Of a stretch of 64,000 nucleotides of DNA, positions 20,020 through 32,784 are shown in pieces (the stretch's first letter is position 1; each line of letters opens with the position of its first letter). Location: positions 248,001-312,000 of the forward strand of contig JAPDRN010000007.1 in NCBI GenBank assembly GCA_030247855.1, in the 5' to 3' direction. The DNA is from Knufia peltigerae (Eukaryota > Ascomycota > Eurotiomycetes > Chaetothyriales > Trichomeriaceae). The translations under genes were made by a program, and so were the position numbers. The notes under the pieces were generated by a model that was not told the origin of the DNA, searched no databases, and worked only from the letters and a program-made list of their open reading frames with translations.

Positions 20020-22542
20020 TCATGATTTCCCCATGGTATCTGCCAGCTGCCGGTACATCTGCTTCACATCGACAATATCCGCCTTGAGCTCCTCCACCTG
20101 CTCACTCTTCTCACCAAGAAGTTCGAGAGTTGTCTGGTGCCGTTTACCTAGGCTTTCATGTTCTTCTTCGAGTGCCTTCACACGATCCTCGATAGATCGC
20201 TTCTCCTCAACTTCGCGCATCAAGCTGACAACCTCCTGCCTGGCCTCATCGCGCTGTGTTGTCAGACGCGCGAGTTCATCCTTGGTGGCGGCCTTCTCAC
20301 TCTCAAGCCGACGGACGTTTGCGGACATCCTTTCCACAAGCTGGACAGAGGGGCCAGCTCCGACCGTGGACGTCGAGATCAGGTCGTTGACGCCACGATG
20401 GCTGGCTGAATGTGGCGTTGGGGACACACTGGCAAAAAAGTCGTCCGCATCGTTGGAGGTCACCACCGATGGCGTCTCAGCAATGGAGCCGTTTGTCACG
20501 TTGCGGATAGAAGGGGCTGAGTTCTGCCGCGATGGAGCGGTCCAGTCAAAGGATTGCATCGTGGAGGATTTTCTGCTGGTTGGTCTTTCGTACTGAACTG
20601 GGCTCAGCAGGTGATTGATGTCGAGTGCCATACCATATCCCTTGCGAATAGAAGTGCCAGGCGAGTCTGTCCGTTGAAGTTGCAAGGTTGCTGTCCATTT
20701 AGACTTTTCTTCCTCTAACTTGCGCTGAAAATCCTTCTCTGTTGCTACTTTGAATTCCTCAAACTCCCTTGTAGCATCAGCAAGCTCGGTTTCAAGCTGG
20801 ACGACTTTCCGGGTCAAACGTTGAGATTTTTCTTCGACATCCGCCAGAAATTTCTCTTTTTCAGCAAGCATATTTTGAACCTCATCCAACTGAGATTCCT
20901 TGCTCTTTGCTTTGAGAGTTGCTTCACGCAGCCTTTTGCGAACGTCTGCCTCCCGGGCTGCGATCTCGTCACGTTCCTTCTCAAGGTTGGTTATCCTCCC
21001 TAGAAGGGTACTTTCGATCCCTTGCCAGTTCTGGCTTGCTGTTGCGTATTGGCTTTGCAATGTCTCAATTTGCCTGAGCAATTTTGCTTGCACATTGCCA
21101 TGGTCGGCCGAAGAGGCTTCCTCAGCTCGAACACGAAACGACTCAAGTTTACTTTCGAGGGATGCTTGTTCGTTTAGCATTTCACTCTCTAGCACTTTGG
21201 TCTGCTCCCTTTCTCTGCTCAATGTGGCTTGGAGGTCTTTGATTTCTCGTCGTAACTTCTCCTCCGAGATTTCTCTCTCCACCTTTGCACTCATCAGATC
21301 GTCTTGTAACTCTGTGATCCGCTTCTGTTCTTTGGCGACTTGATCTGCTTTTACTTTGTTCTCGGCTGCTTCAGCCCTTGCATTAGCCTTAGAGATCTGA
21401 AGTTTCATCTCAGCCAAGGTTGACTGCAGGGCATCGCGCTCTTTGCGCACCGCATCGAGCTCGTTAGCCCCGGAAGATTTTGTCGCAAGACTTTGCTCTG
21501 CACGTCTGCTTGCGGCCTCCGCTTTCCTGGCTCGATCTTCCATGTCTTTGAGCGAGCGCTCAGTCTTATCTGCACGAAGCTTGGCTGCTTCCTGTTCCCT
21601 GTTGTTGGCAATGAGTTGAGCCCGCATTTTTTTAATAGTAGTAACGTGCTTCATCTCGGTCTTCGACAGATTGTTGCCTTCTTCGATCAGCAAGGCAATC
21701 TTTCCCTCTTGCTCCAAGAGCTTCTTCTCCAAACTTCCAGGCTGAACAGAGGCGGCTGCTTGCTTCAAGGATTGGGCAGCTTCGCTGCTTAAATACTTAA
21801 GCTTCGCCTGAAGAGCATCGATCTTCTCGATATACATGTTTACGTCTTCCTGTACTCCTGTCGTCCCTGTTGTTGGCGTGCTTTCTTCACTTTTCCTTAA
21901 GGAGTCTTGAGAACCACGGCCCGGCAAGACCTGATTCCTACCCGTGGCCTCGCTGGAAGTCCTCGTGGAACCTTCCTCGTCCTGCACACTGATATCTATT
22001 TTCGGAATCTGAGATTCAGAGTCGGGAAATTCATCAGATTGATGGAACACTGGTGCATTTGTTACATTCCCAACAGGCAATTCAGCATCTCCTTGCTCTG
22101 AGTCCAAGTGTGCTTTTGCAGAGGTTGGCTCTTCTGATAGGCCTTGGTCCATCTGATTCTCTGCCGAGTCTGAAGCCTCGTGCGATGGTTGATCTATTCT
22201 AGGTATGGATGGAGCGGCTGGTGATTCGGTTCGACTAGTGTTCTTCTTTGCCATCGCCCTGGCAAGGCGCTCTTGCAGTCGGTCATTGGAAGTGGAGGCA
22301 CTGCTATTGGATCTCGAGAGATCTGAGGAGGCTACGACAGGTCAATCATGTGAGGCGTCGAAGGTCATTCTTCACCTACTTCGTTTGGGGGGTGCTAAAT
22401 CTCGACCTGCTTGCGCTGGTGTGACGCTTCGCTTTGGAGGTTCGCCGCCCTCTGCAAGGATATCATCTAGTCGTGATTCGACCGACGCCACAGCCTGCTG
22501 CAAGAAATTCCACCTCGAAGTAGATGTCGGTTTCGACGCCAT
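20020..22542 (-). CDS. TMF1/Sgm1-like Golgi coiled-coil protein (TATA element modulatory factor family)
   Basis: Two exons (22380-22542 and 20020-22331) are separated by a 48-nt intron (GTAGGT...CGTAG), giving 824 residues from MASKPTSTSRWNFL. The sequence DRLQERLARAMAKK directly after the intron is the family's conserved N-terminal DNA-binding-like motif. About residues 180-600 are continuous coiled coil. The C-terminus (VERMSANVRRLESEKAATKDEL through EVVSLMREVEEK and VKQMYRQL) is the TMF TATA-binding domain, which in Sgm1/TMF1 binds Rab6/Ypt6 at the Golgi. The DNA-binding name is historical. The gene is divergent from VMA13. Confidence 0.9.
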
Positions 22543-22986
22543 CTTGATGCGACAAACGATTGCGACGTCTGCAGTATCAAAGGCTGCAATTTGAAATGTC
22601 CATCATCTTATCAGAGGCCTTCCTGACAACCGCAGGACTGTTCTAGTCACAAGAAATGGCATTGCAGCATGTGCAATGTCTGGCAGTCAGTAACGGTCTT
22701 CTGGGTGTGTTGACGCGTTCTCATCTGAACAAGTGTCGAAGGGCAACTAAAAGTCGGTAGGTGCTTCGGTGATCGGCACGGCGCATGCACGTCGCTTGAC
22801 CCTCCAACTTCTTGGAGCTACAACGATAACGATTAACCTTGGAGCAACTTCCCTGGCAATGACATATTGGTTCTTAAATTCGATCTGACCTCTAGTTACG
22901 TTCTCCTATAATTCATGGCAATTGTTGTTTGATTAGACATTCAAGCCTCGTGGTGCAGTGCTGCCAGTGAAAACGACTCACCCAAG
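22543..22986. promoter_or_regulatory. Divergent promoter region, TMF1-like / VMA13
   Basis: This 444-bp spacer lies between divergent start codons. No specific element was identified. Confidence 0.5.
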
Positions 22987-24571
22987 ATGTCTTTGAGTCC
23001 ACCTGCCTACCTCAGCTCGCTGCAGAACAACATCAGAGCACGTCCGGTAGGCAGCAATACTACCGTTGCGAACCCTGTACACACTGACGCATCTGCTAGA
23101 TACCATGGGATGGCGCAGTCCGCGCTGGCAATCTCACAGATGACCAACTGAAGAAGATCAGATCAGTCGACAAGGTCAGAAAAGAGCAGAGAAAGCAAAC
23201 GATTGAAAAAGATGTCAAGAGCTACAGTAAATTGCTAGTAGGCGGTAAAGATGGCGGCAGTGTGCTCGAGAAAGCGTCCAAGCGAAGCGACATAATTCAA
23301 TATATCCTTGTACTTGCAACAGACCTGATCAATGGTACGTTTGGGACAAGGCAGCGGAACCGTAATCGTTGACTTTCTGCAGATGCCCCTGCCCTGGCAG
23401 ATGCAATACTCGATCATCCCGAACCATACAGGCCCTTTATTTCCTTTCTCACGCAGTCGGGCAATCCAGAAGACCCGATACCTCTATTTTCAGCTACATT
23501 CCTAGTCAACCTAATTGCCATTTCACTGACATCATCCTCGAAACCGACTCCACGAGACGACCAGGCGCTTTCTCAGGTCTACTCATATCTGGCAAAGCTA
23601 GTAAAGAACCAAGACAGCGGACTTCAAGACATTGGAGTTCAACACTTCTCACAATTGTTGCGGACTTCACGGTCGAAAGAGTTGTTCTGGAAACAGAAAT
23701 CAGACACGGTTGATCCATTGTTTGATATCTTGCGGAAAGCTGCAGGTGCGGCAAAAGATAACGATTCGACACTATGGAGCGGGGCTACAAGTATAAGAAG
23801 CAGCGACACGAGGTTCGGGGGCGGTGTTGGGTTGCAATTGATGTACCATGTCTTACTAGTCATCTGGCAGCTCAGTTTCGAGGGAGAGATGGTTGGTGAA
23901 GGACTTGAAAAGTATGGCTTGAAGAATGCAAATCGAGCGTCGGCTAACCTCTTAACAGGGACGAGGAAATTATTCCTTTGTATACGCAACTCCTCCGAAT
24001 GTCACCAAAAGAGAAGACGACTCGTCTCTTACTTGCAACATTGAATAACCTACTTTCCTCGAACAAGGACACGTTGATTGCCATAGCGACTACTGCCAGA
24101 CTACCTTCGCTTCTTAGTAACCTCTCTGGGCGACATCTCACAGATCAAGACCTGCTTGAAGATCTCGAGAACCTTAAGACCATGCTCGAAGAATACACCA
24201 AGAACCAGACAACGTTCGATGAGTACGCTGATGAAGTCAACTCCGGCCATCTACGGTGGTCACCGCCACACCGAAATCCTACGTTCTGGAGGGAGAACGC
24301 TCGCAAGATACTTGAAGACAAAAAAGGCGAGCTGCCGAAGAAGCTCGCTGAGATACTATCTAGAGGATGGGAGTCAGACAAGAAAGTGCTTGCAATCGGG
24401 TGCAACGATGTGGGGAACCTCGTCAAAGAAGTCCCAGAACACCGATCAACTTTGGAGAGACTCGGGCTCAAAGCTCGATTACTAGAGCTCATGGGTGATT
24501 CCGACGAGAGCGTTCGCTGGGAGAGTCTGAAGGCCGTTGGAGAATGGATGCGATACACCTTTGACAAATAG
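22987..24571 (+). CDS. vma13: V-type H+-ATPase subunit H
   Basis: Four exons (22987-23046, 23100-23334, 23383-23911, 23959-24571) keep phase and give 478 residues, the normal length for subunit H. The first exon ends MSLSPPAYLSSLQNNIRARP and continues IPWDGAVRAGNLTDDQLKKI, the typical N-terminus. The rest is a helical HEAT-like superhelix with conserved patches YILVLATDLIND, LYTQLLRMSPKEKTTRL, HRNPTFWRENARKI and the C-terminal GARLLEL/VRWESLKAVGEWMRY region. Subunit H couples the V1 and V0 sectors of the vacuolar proton pump and silences ATP hydrolysis in free V1. The last intron ends with a perfect branch site, GGCTAAC, then CTTAACAG. Confidence 0.95.
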
Positions 24572-26041
24572 AGGGCTGGCTGACACCGCACTGGTTTCAT
24601 GGCGCCGGGAGTTTTCAACATCAGGGACTGCAAGACTTCACACTACTCGTACCTTATCTCCCGGCTGGAGAGGCGAGAGTAGATGCAATCGACGATGGCA
24701 CAAATCGCTTGTGATTATTGTAGTGCATGGGCGTCGCAAATAGGTTAGCTAGATGCTGATGAGGTGCTTTGGCGCTGTCAGTCACCCAATTTCTTCCGTT
24801 GTCTGTCTTCATAGGGAATAGAGCAGCCTCACGATAATTATCGTAATGTGACCATTCCTTGAAGGGCGAGTTGAACTACTCCGTATGCACTTGACCTACT
24901 GCTCTGTGTGGAGTACGAAGTTCAGTTTAATCTTATAGCCTTGAGCAAAGTCGGCATGAGACGCTTTCTCGGAGAAGCTAAACGGCACAGCGTCTTCACC
25001 TAAAGCAGTCGGCATAAATATACTGTACGCTAATTGCAAGTAGAATAAAACCCTCCATGCAAGGCCAATCCCAACAAGGGTCAATGGCCGTTGTTCTTCA
25101 AGAGCATTCATTGTCACAAAAAGAACCCTGGCACGGACTTGTGGCAATCCCCCCAGCTTCAGAGTCTAAAACACCAAGAACAAAGGATCGACGTAGACGG
25201 AGTACAAGTACCCATAATTACGAGTTCGTCCAGAAGAACAATCCCGAGACACTTTCATTGTACAGTACTCGCATAGCCGGAGGCAGCGGACACGTCAGTC
25301 AGTCCGAGTGTTTTTCTGTCAGAGGCGCGTTGGCATCCAGACGGTTTCAGCGCCATTTTGAGATGTGTATTCATGTCAAAAATCAGGTGCAGACGCCATT
25401 GAACATGAATAGACAAGCTCTGGGTCAGCCGTATCCTCAACCAGTCCACGCCATTGGTTTTGGGCCAATTTTGCAATGGTAGCCTGAAGATCCCCTACGT
25501 TCCTGCATATGAATCTTCAGAAGTCCGCACCGGATAGGGTATGGCAGAACACCTGCATCGCTTCTCCCCGCAAGATTGCATCTCTGTGTAACGAGCACAG
25601 TTGGTGACCCTGCACTACAACAATCTCGCTAAAGACCTCATCTGATCAGGACGAGATGGCTTTTGTAAACAGGCCTCTCCCCTAGCCCGTCTCTATTCTC
25701 GCTCGTGCTGCTTGCAATCAGCAAGCGCCAAAGGTCGGCTAGTGCGTAATCTGCGAGGGCCCAATAAGATTGACCCTGTCGGCGCGTCTAAACCGCATCC
25801 GACTGCAAACAACTTAGCGACTCTTTTCCTACTCTCGATTAATTCTTTCCAACTCACTATCAATGCCACAGACCTCAGAACTCTTTCTCTTTGGCTCTCC
25901 ACTGTCCGTACCTGGGACTATTCGCATGTGGCTGATCTGCGTGCCATACGCCAATTCGAAACATGTCGCTATTCTAGACGCCCGTCAAAGCGTCAATCCA
26001 CTGCGACAACCCTCCACACCAACCCCCTGATCGCTCCCACC
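24572..26041. other. Spacer upstream of the coiled-coil protein gene
   Basis: No gene was recognised. A 141-codon frame (25057-25482, +) has no identifiable domain. One copy of the 11-mer CATACGGAGTA lies on the minus strand (24877-24887). The right third is probably the promoter and 5' leader of the next gene; the frame is open upstream of 26042 but without an ATG. Confidence 0.5.
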
Positions 26042-29004
26042 ATGGCCGACAATGCTTCCTCAAGAAGCTTCGTTTCTGTACCCCCTCCTCCGTTACCGAA
26101 AGACTATCCTCCTCTTCAACGTCCTACTTTCCCTCCGGCAGCTGTGAAACAATTTTCCCAAGGCTCTCCCGTTCGCCGCAAGCCTCTCCCTTCGAACGCC
26201 TCGCCCGTTGTACCATCACCTGCGTCACCTGAGTCTGTTGAGCAAGTACAGAGCGCGACAGTTTCCCCGGAGCAAGGAAAGACCAACGGCATCTCACGCG
26301 CTCTTGACTTTGTAGAAAAGGGGTTAGTGAACTGAATACGTGTCAAGGAGTGTATCGCGTCGCTGACCGCAACAGAACATCGAATTCTTTGACACCTTCA
26401 CGGAGTCGAAAACCTGTACAGGAAACCGCGTCTCGAAGCACGACGAACGGCTCCGTACCTCGAGTATATACCGAAGACTATACAAGCTCCCCCCAGAGCA
26501 GCCACAGAGGAAGACCTTCAAATGGTTTCGCGGTAGAACCCGTGGGAGAGGACGACATGGGTCTGAAACCTGGCTCGAGGCCGCCACCTCTGCGGACGGA
26601 CTCGAGCTCGTCAACAAAATCATTAACGGTCGTTGATGCGAAGAAACCTCAAACGCCAGGATCCAAGTTCACTTCCTTTTTCAGCCGCAAACCTGCCGCG
26701 TCCCCCAGCACTGAATCTTCAGTGACCGACATATCCGACCGAAAATCTCCCCTTCCATCCCCTTTCATGGGATCACCTAGTGCCTCTGTACATTCATCAT
26801 CAGGATTTCCGTTCGGAAGCTCTACCTCGCGACCTCCACAATCACAACCCTCTCAAGATTCGATCGAATTTGATGGCCGCTCATATGTTCATTCGCTTTC
26901 CAATGGCGACGCGGCAAGCAAATGCCTCCAGCTGGAGGCTGAACTACGCGAGATTAGCACAGAACTGGCCAACTCCATCAAACGCGAGATGGACCTGGAA
27001 GATCTTGTTGATAGGTTGCAGAATGAAGGACCAAATGTGAGCAGGGAGATTGATCGTACCAGTGACTATTTCTCCGACTCAGGGACAAGCTCTGTGCGAC
27101 CTGGAACTAGTGAAGGCAATCCAAAGGACGAAATCCAGCGGATACGACGCGAGTCAGAACAACAAAAAGCACACTTAAAGGTTGAGATGTCTAAGAAGTG
27201 GCAGAATGAGCGGTCGAGTCGGCAAGCCCTCGAGTCTCATGTCCAGATCCTGGAACAAAAGCTTTCGCAGACGCGTCGAGATCATAATCAATCGGCAGAT
27301 GTGACAGCAAGAGCCAAGGAACTCGAAATGTCACTTGAGGATGCAAAACGCAGACTAATTGAGGAAAGGCAGATAAAAGAGAATTTTGAAGATCTCCTCA
27401 CCGCTCTACGAGTCGAACTTGAGCAGCATCGCAATGAACGAGACAATCTTCGTGACGAAGTTGTGCCTCAACTGCGATCTCGTGTCGAAGGCCTCGAGGC
27501 AAGCCTATCTGAATCCCAGAAGTCACCCTACGATGTATCAAGAATGCAACAAGAGATCCAAAGTCTCAGGGATGAAAATGCCGCACTCCAAAGTGCAAGA
27601 GCAATGAATATGCAGTTTCAGTCCATCTCAGAAGAAGGTGAAACAGTCGAATCACCAACAAAATCATCCTTTTTTGGTGGGCGAGGTCCAGGCTTACAGC
27701 GTTCAAACACTATCCACATCAATAGGTCCAATTCGAGAGCAGGCAATCGGTCAAATTCTTTGTCCAGGTCAAACTCGATCAGCAACCGCACTGCCACCGA
27801 AAATCAGCAGCCTCTTACTGACCAGTTGAAGGATGTTACGGAGCAGAGAAATGCCTTGCACACCACCGTCAAGTACTTGTTAAGGAGACAAGAAGCTGAA
27901 CGGCGGCTGTATGAGAAGCGTTTGAAGCTGATTGAGGCCGAACGAGATCGTGCGCAGTCATTGCACCATCAGAGAAAAGGAGGCTACGAACGAGAAGTTC
28001 GCACCCTTCGCTCAGAAATCAATTTGTTGCGCAAAAGAACCGACGACGCTTTGGAACAAAAATGGCAGTGTGAAAAGGGACTAGCTGGTCTCAAAATGGA
28101 CTTGGACCGGAGCAAACAAGAGACTGCTAGCCTGCAAACGTTGCTCCAAGTTCGGGATGACAGCGCTCCAGAAGTACTGTCCTCGACATTGGAGGAAGCT
28201 TTGCGACGGCTGCAACAACAGCGGGAGCAAGCACGGCAGCAGGATTCCCTAGGCCAAATCAAGCAAGAGCAAGAAGTTGCTGCACAGCTGGAACTATCAG
28301 CTCAAAGATCCGAGGCATTAGCCACGCAAGTCAGAAAACAAATGCAAGCCAACTCTGATCTAAGAACTCGACTCATGGAAGCCGTTCAGAACGGTGAACA
28401 GAACCAACAAGCTTCAGCAGAGCAAATCAACGATCTCCAATCAAAACTTCGCAAGCTAGAGGACAGTATTACTGTTGCCCAGATGCAATCCGAGACAGCC
28501 GTCATGAAACACGAAGAGGAGGTTCGGGTCCTTCGAGCTAGTCACAATATCCAATTGATGCGCACAAGGTCTGGCAGAAAGACCCCTGGCCTTTTGACAC
28601 CAACACCTAACTCGCCAATGTCTCCAATGTTTGCCAATTCGAGAAAGAGCCCAAGATTGGACCTGACTACTAGTGGGCCAGGCATGGCGCTCCAGGAAGC
28701 TCTGAAGACCGAATTCCTTGAAAAGAAGGTGGCAGATCTGGAGAAGGCTCTTGCAGAGGCAGAGAAGGAGATGGGAGACGTCGTGGGTCGAATGAACACG
28801 GCTCAGATCGGTGTGGCTGAGCTGGAATCCGAGAGGTGAGAATCTGTCCAACACAGTCTACGAATATGCAAGCTAACACGCTTTGATAGGGACGAAGCTC
28901 TCCGTCAAACCCGACGACTCGAAGCCGCCATCGCAGCTGAACGTGAAAAGGTCCAAACCCTTCTCGACTCCTCATACGACTACTCTTACTCGGACGACTA
29001 TTAG
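26042..29004 (+). CDS. Uncharacterised long coiled-coil protein
   Basis: Three exons (26042-26322, 26376-28835, 28890-29004) give 951 residues. The ATG follows CCCACC, an ideal fungal context. The N-terminal 230 residues are Pro/Ser-rich and disordered (PPPPLPKDYPPLQRP). Long heptad-rich coiled coils cover roughly 230-460 and 510-760, interrupted by a Ser/Asn/Arg-rich linker (SNTIHINRSNSRAGNRSNS). Another coiled segment precedes an acidic, Tyr-rich C-terminal tail (SSYDYSYSDDY). Conserved-looking patches include TTVKYLLRRQEAERRLYEKRL. The layout fits a structural or scaffold protein; no motor, kinase or membrane part is present. I do not recognise a named family. Confidence 0.85.
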
Positions 29005-30128
29005 CCTATAAAAGTGGCTTCACATCAACGATACACTCAAAACTACAAGTACATTCTTGCTTATAATCATTTACATCATCTAGCCATGACAGGCATATTT
29101 AGCGTGGAGTTGTTGGTCTAAGAAGCTTGCATGCTTCATCATTTGGAAATACCAAACAGTGTTTGAACTTTCAGCGGCCTAATTTGGCATATTTGTTACC
29201 CTTTTCAGAGGGCTTGGTTGTTCTTTGCTGCCACTACAAAACGCACGCGAGATCTCTCGCAGTGCATCGGTACATGATATACCCAGTTAATAGTATTTAG
29301 ACAGACGCGATGAAGGGTGGTTACGATTACAGGAGCCTAGGGATTTGGACATAGTGGAACTTGGGGGCAGGAGGAGGGGATTGGGTGTTGCACCACTCAT
29401 TGAGGATCAGGATATTGGCACTCTAGTTGTCTGGATAATACAACGATCCTCTTCGGCGTGAAGTTGGTCAAGGAGCCTTGAAGAGAGCTCTCACATCTAC
29501 AGTGTATCACTTCTGATTTCACTTCTTCAGTGCAAGATATCAAGTTCTCAGGAGAGGAAGGGCTGTAAGGTTACTCCGTGCACTTGCAGTATTTCCCCAC
29601 GATTTCTCCGGAGAGTTCACATGGCTTAAGGTTGTGCTACATCTGACCGGCCTCTGCAGCGCGTTGTCTACTTCTTTTCCCATCTCGATACATTTTGCCC
29701 TGTTAACAATCCTGGCACTTCGCTGGAGGGAGTGGTGTATCAAGACGCACGCTTCACCCAAACTTGTTCATTGTATGGGGACTTCACTCCGGCCGTAGCA
29801 CGATATGTGGTACTGCCACTGACGACATTTACCTCCAGGACCCCCGTTCACTCTTCTTTTTTTTACTATTTGTTGTGGAGAACAAAGGCCATTTGTTCCT
29901 CTTCTTTCTACCTACACGCACTCTGCCTCTCTGTGTGGCTCTTCTTGTGTACCTACCATACCTCCTGAAGTCGTCGTAGATCAACAAATCCACCGAACGT
30001 GACCCTTCATCCCTGTTCTGACCCGGCCCAAAGACGACGACCCAAGGCGCAGACAGACAACCTACAACCTACTTTACCTTCTACACAGCAGCAGGAACGG
30101 CAGTAGCAACAGTAACAACAAGAGAGCA
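29005..30128. other. Spacer upstream of APQ12
   Basis: No gene was recognised. The last 300 bp are pyrimidine-rich and then CA-rich, like a fungal core promoter and 5' leader. Confidence 0.5.
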
Positions 30129-30617
30129 ATGGCACCTCACCAGCAGCACCCTCTTCCACCCATCGTGTCGAACCTCGCCGATGTGTACAACTCCTACGTC
30201 TACCCTCTCCTGCCTGGCCCTCTGCAGTCCGTCTCCGCCGGTGTCGCGTCGATCCTGTCCACCGGCATCGCCGCCGCGACGAGTGGAGACATCGTGTCGC
30301 TGGCCGCGTTCGTGGTGGTGCTGTACTTGACCCTGAAGATTGCGGACTACATACGGCGCAGCGTGGTCGCGTGGGTGGTGTTCGTCATCAAGATCGTCTT
30401 GGTCCTGGCGCTGATCAACTTGGCCTTTTACGTGAACAGTGTGGGCGTGCAAAAGGCCGTGGGGGACGCCGAATGGGTCGTCAATTGGCTCTGGAGCTTG
30501 TTCGAGGACAAGGTCTTGAACGGCGCGGGAGGTGATAACAAGACGGGACCGTCTGCGTATTACGGCAGCGGGAGGCAGCAGGTACCAATTACACGGCCCA
30601 AGAGCAAGTGGACTTGA
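30129..30617 (+). CDS. apq12: Nuclear pore assembly and biogenesis protein Apq12-like
   Basis: This intronless gene encodes 162 residues. Two adjacent hydrophobic helices (about residues 58-78, SLAAFVVVLYLTLKIADYI, and 83-104, VVAWVVFVIKIVLVLALIN) are separated by a short polar turn, as in Apq12. An amphipathic stretch follows (VGDAEWVVNWLWSLFED) and the C-terminus is basic. Apq12 is an inner nuclear membrane/ER protein that senses or remodels lipids during nuclear pore biogenesis and mRNA export. The family call rests on topology and on the VVNWLW-type motif. The gene is convergent with GPN3, 217 bp away. Confidence 0.8.
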   Translation: MAPHQQHPLPPIVSNLADVYNSYVYPLLPGPLQSVSAGVASILSTGIAAATSGDIVSLAAFVVVLYLTLKIADYIRRSVVAWVVFVIKIVLVLALINLAFYVNSVGVQKAVGDAEWVVNWLWSLFEDKVLNGAGGDNKTGPSAYYGSGRQQVPITRPKSKWT

Positions 30618-30834
30618 AGGCGATCAACCACAACTATTGCGAACACCATGATGATGATGTCAGGCGCTGTCGAAACCTTGTGCTGGGAAAAAGAAGAAGC
30701 CATCATAAGAGGGTGTCAGGGACACAGTGCACAGAATGAATCTTGGGAAATCTGGTATCTACAATGTTGTCTCGAAATGAAAACGCCTCCAGCGCCAACG
30801 CTGTCCCCGAAATTCAACGATCAGATGCGATTGC

Positions 30835-31731
30835 TCAGTCTTCTTCCCAGGCCGGCTCTTGCATCTCGGCCTCTTTGGGATCCCTGGGCTCTTGTGCCTC
30901 ATGGTATTGAATGGCATCGTCGATATAACTCAAAATGTCTCCAACGCTGTCTTCATCGTTTACATCGAGCTGCAGGAAGGAGACCATCGAGAAGTCGTCT
31001 ATCAACCTCGCGACGGCCCGATTCAGTTGTTTGAAGGAGCCTCCGGTCATGACTTGGTCGATCTCACGTGGGTTGCCGACGTCGACGGTATGTTCGGTCG
31101 CCGTGCCTCGACCAGTATCTTCATCTTCCAGCAAATTCGCATCGGGGTCTGTAAATCGCTTCATCTCTTTCTTGGGTACTTGCTCTTTCACCAGGTCCAT
31201 CTTGGACAGGATATTGACGTGAGGAAGTTCCAGCATGATCATGGCGCTCATGGCGGAGAGGGTGCCGGCGAAAAATTTAGCCTTGTCTACCACGAAAGTG
31301 GCTTCCAATAAATAGGCGGCGCATAGATTGATGTTCAATGGACCCATTCTTGACAAGTATTTGACCAGTTCCGGTAGCAAGGGAATGTGCGTGTAGAGTT
31401 CGATCTGGCCGGGCAGGTCGAAGAGGATGAGGTATTCTTCGGAGACGGGATCGAGAGCGGAAGCGAGGAAGTCGAGGTTTTGGAGGAGGAACTCGAAGCA
31501 GAAGATCAACCCTCCATTGGGACCCAGCGACATTTCCTCCATGACATCCTCGAGGGAGATCAGGTCGCGGATGTCGAGGTCGGGCTCAAAGGCGAAATCG
31601 CTGGCGGCGGGGTCGAGGTTGACGTAGAAACATGAGCGTCGGCTGTTTTGAAGATGTTGTATGAGCGCAGTACAGAAGGTCGTCTTGCCTGCACCAGCAG
31701 GGCCCATGACGAGGCAGCCAAATTTGGACAT
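30835..31731 (-). CDS. gpn3: GPN-loop GTPase 3
   Basis: This intronless gene encodes 298 residues. The P-loop GPAGAGKTT is at residues 10-18, the defining GPN tripeptide at 70-72 (SLGPNGG), the DLPGQIE switch at 105-111, and the guanine-specificity motif SKMD near residue 178. The N-terminus MSKFGCLVMGPAGAGKTTFC matches GPN3 rather than GPN1 or GPN2. GPN3 works with GPN1 in cytoplasmic assembly and nuclear import of RNA polymerase II. An acidic tail (EAEMQEPAWEED) is typical. Confidence 0.95.
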   Translation of the reverse strand: MSKFGCLVMGPAGAGKTTFCTALIQHLQNSRRSCFYVNLDPAASDFAFEPDLDIRDLISLEDVMEEMSLGPNGGLIFCFEFLLQNLDFLASALDPVSEEYLILFDLPGQIELYTHIPLLPELVKYLSRMGPLNINLCAAYLLEATFVVDKAKFFAGTLSAMSAMIMLELPHVNILSKMDLVKEQVPKKEMKRFTDPDANLLEDEDTGRGTATEHTVDVGNPREIDQVMTGGSFKQLNRAVARLIDDFSMVSFLQLDVNDEDSVGDILSYIDDAIQYHEAQEPRDPKEAEMQEPAWEED

Positions 31732-32784
31732 GGTGGTAGAGTTCGTGTAGAGAACGAGGCGGTGGAATGGGATTCGCAGGAAGAAAGAATTGCGCAGGCG
31801 AAGGCGCAGGCGCAGGGATTGTTTGCGCTGAAATTTTAGTGCATCTGTAGGAAGAACTATCGCCTAACGTGCTAATTGACAGAGGCTTCCTCAAGGTAGA
31901 GTGGTAAATTTGTTGTTGCTCGTGGGAATGTCCATGTGAACAGAGACCAAAAAAAAGATTCAATGTCACTCACAATACGTGGATAAGTAATGGATGACAT
32001 AAGTAAGATACAGAGTACAAAGTCGGGTGGAGGGGTGGAAGACTTGGGTGCCGAGTACCTCACAGTACACTAGAATACACCAACAATCTCCCTGTGCTGT
32101 AGGTACCTAGAGTAGAGGCCACGAGTACTCCGTACCTACAAGTGCCTCTGGGTACATTTCTTAGGCATACATTTACTTTGTAGCCTTCAAATGTCTCCGA
32201 TGGACTTGCATCTGCAACGGAAAAAGTCACCGTCTTATTTCCCAACAACCACCCTTGCCCTCTGCCTAGCCAGAGCGGTTGTAAGTGACGACCCGGAAAT
32301 GAAAACAAAAGAGTCCCGCACTCAGTACAAAATGAAATGCATGGGGCCACTCAGATTTTCCATTTGCTGGCCACGTCTGAGCGACTGCCGAACAAACGGG
32401 CTGGTGCCGATAACGACATCGTCTTTTCTCCTCATCAATTTTCCCCCGATTTTTTTCTAGTCCAAGAGAATCTTCCCTTCTTGTTGTCAAACTAATACCA
32501 CATATACCGCCAACCTCCCACTCCACTTTCTTTGCTGTTTCTCTCTCTGACTCTTTACCTCTCGCTGTTGTAGTTCATCTTCATCGTATACCATCAGACC
32601 TCAAGAGCACAGAGTCCGCACATTCAGACTGTGGTGCTGCCGAATTTCCTCGAAACTCCGCATTCATTCTCTTCCACCGTCAACCGTACATAAACCCCCT
32701 CCACCTTCAGGGCCTCCCACGCCTTGAATATCTCACAATTCACCATTTTCTAAACGTCCTCCAGTTCTCTTCCACACGTTCAAA
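31732..32784. promoter_or_regulatory. Divergent promoter region, GPN3 / SAM synthetase
   Basis: About 1 kb lies between divergent start codons. The right 350 bp are strongly pyrimidine-rich (CT and CTTCC runs near 32460-32780), a hallmark of highly expressed fungal genes, and are probably the SAM synthetase promoter and leader. TACTCCGTAC occurs at 32126-32135. Confidence 0.6.

Noticed and set aside
30081..30452. His/Arg/Asp-rich minus-strand frame over APQ12
   Set aside because: Antisense shadow of the APQ12 coding sequence; repetitive composition without a domain.
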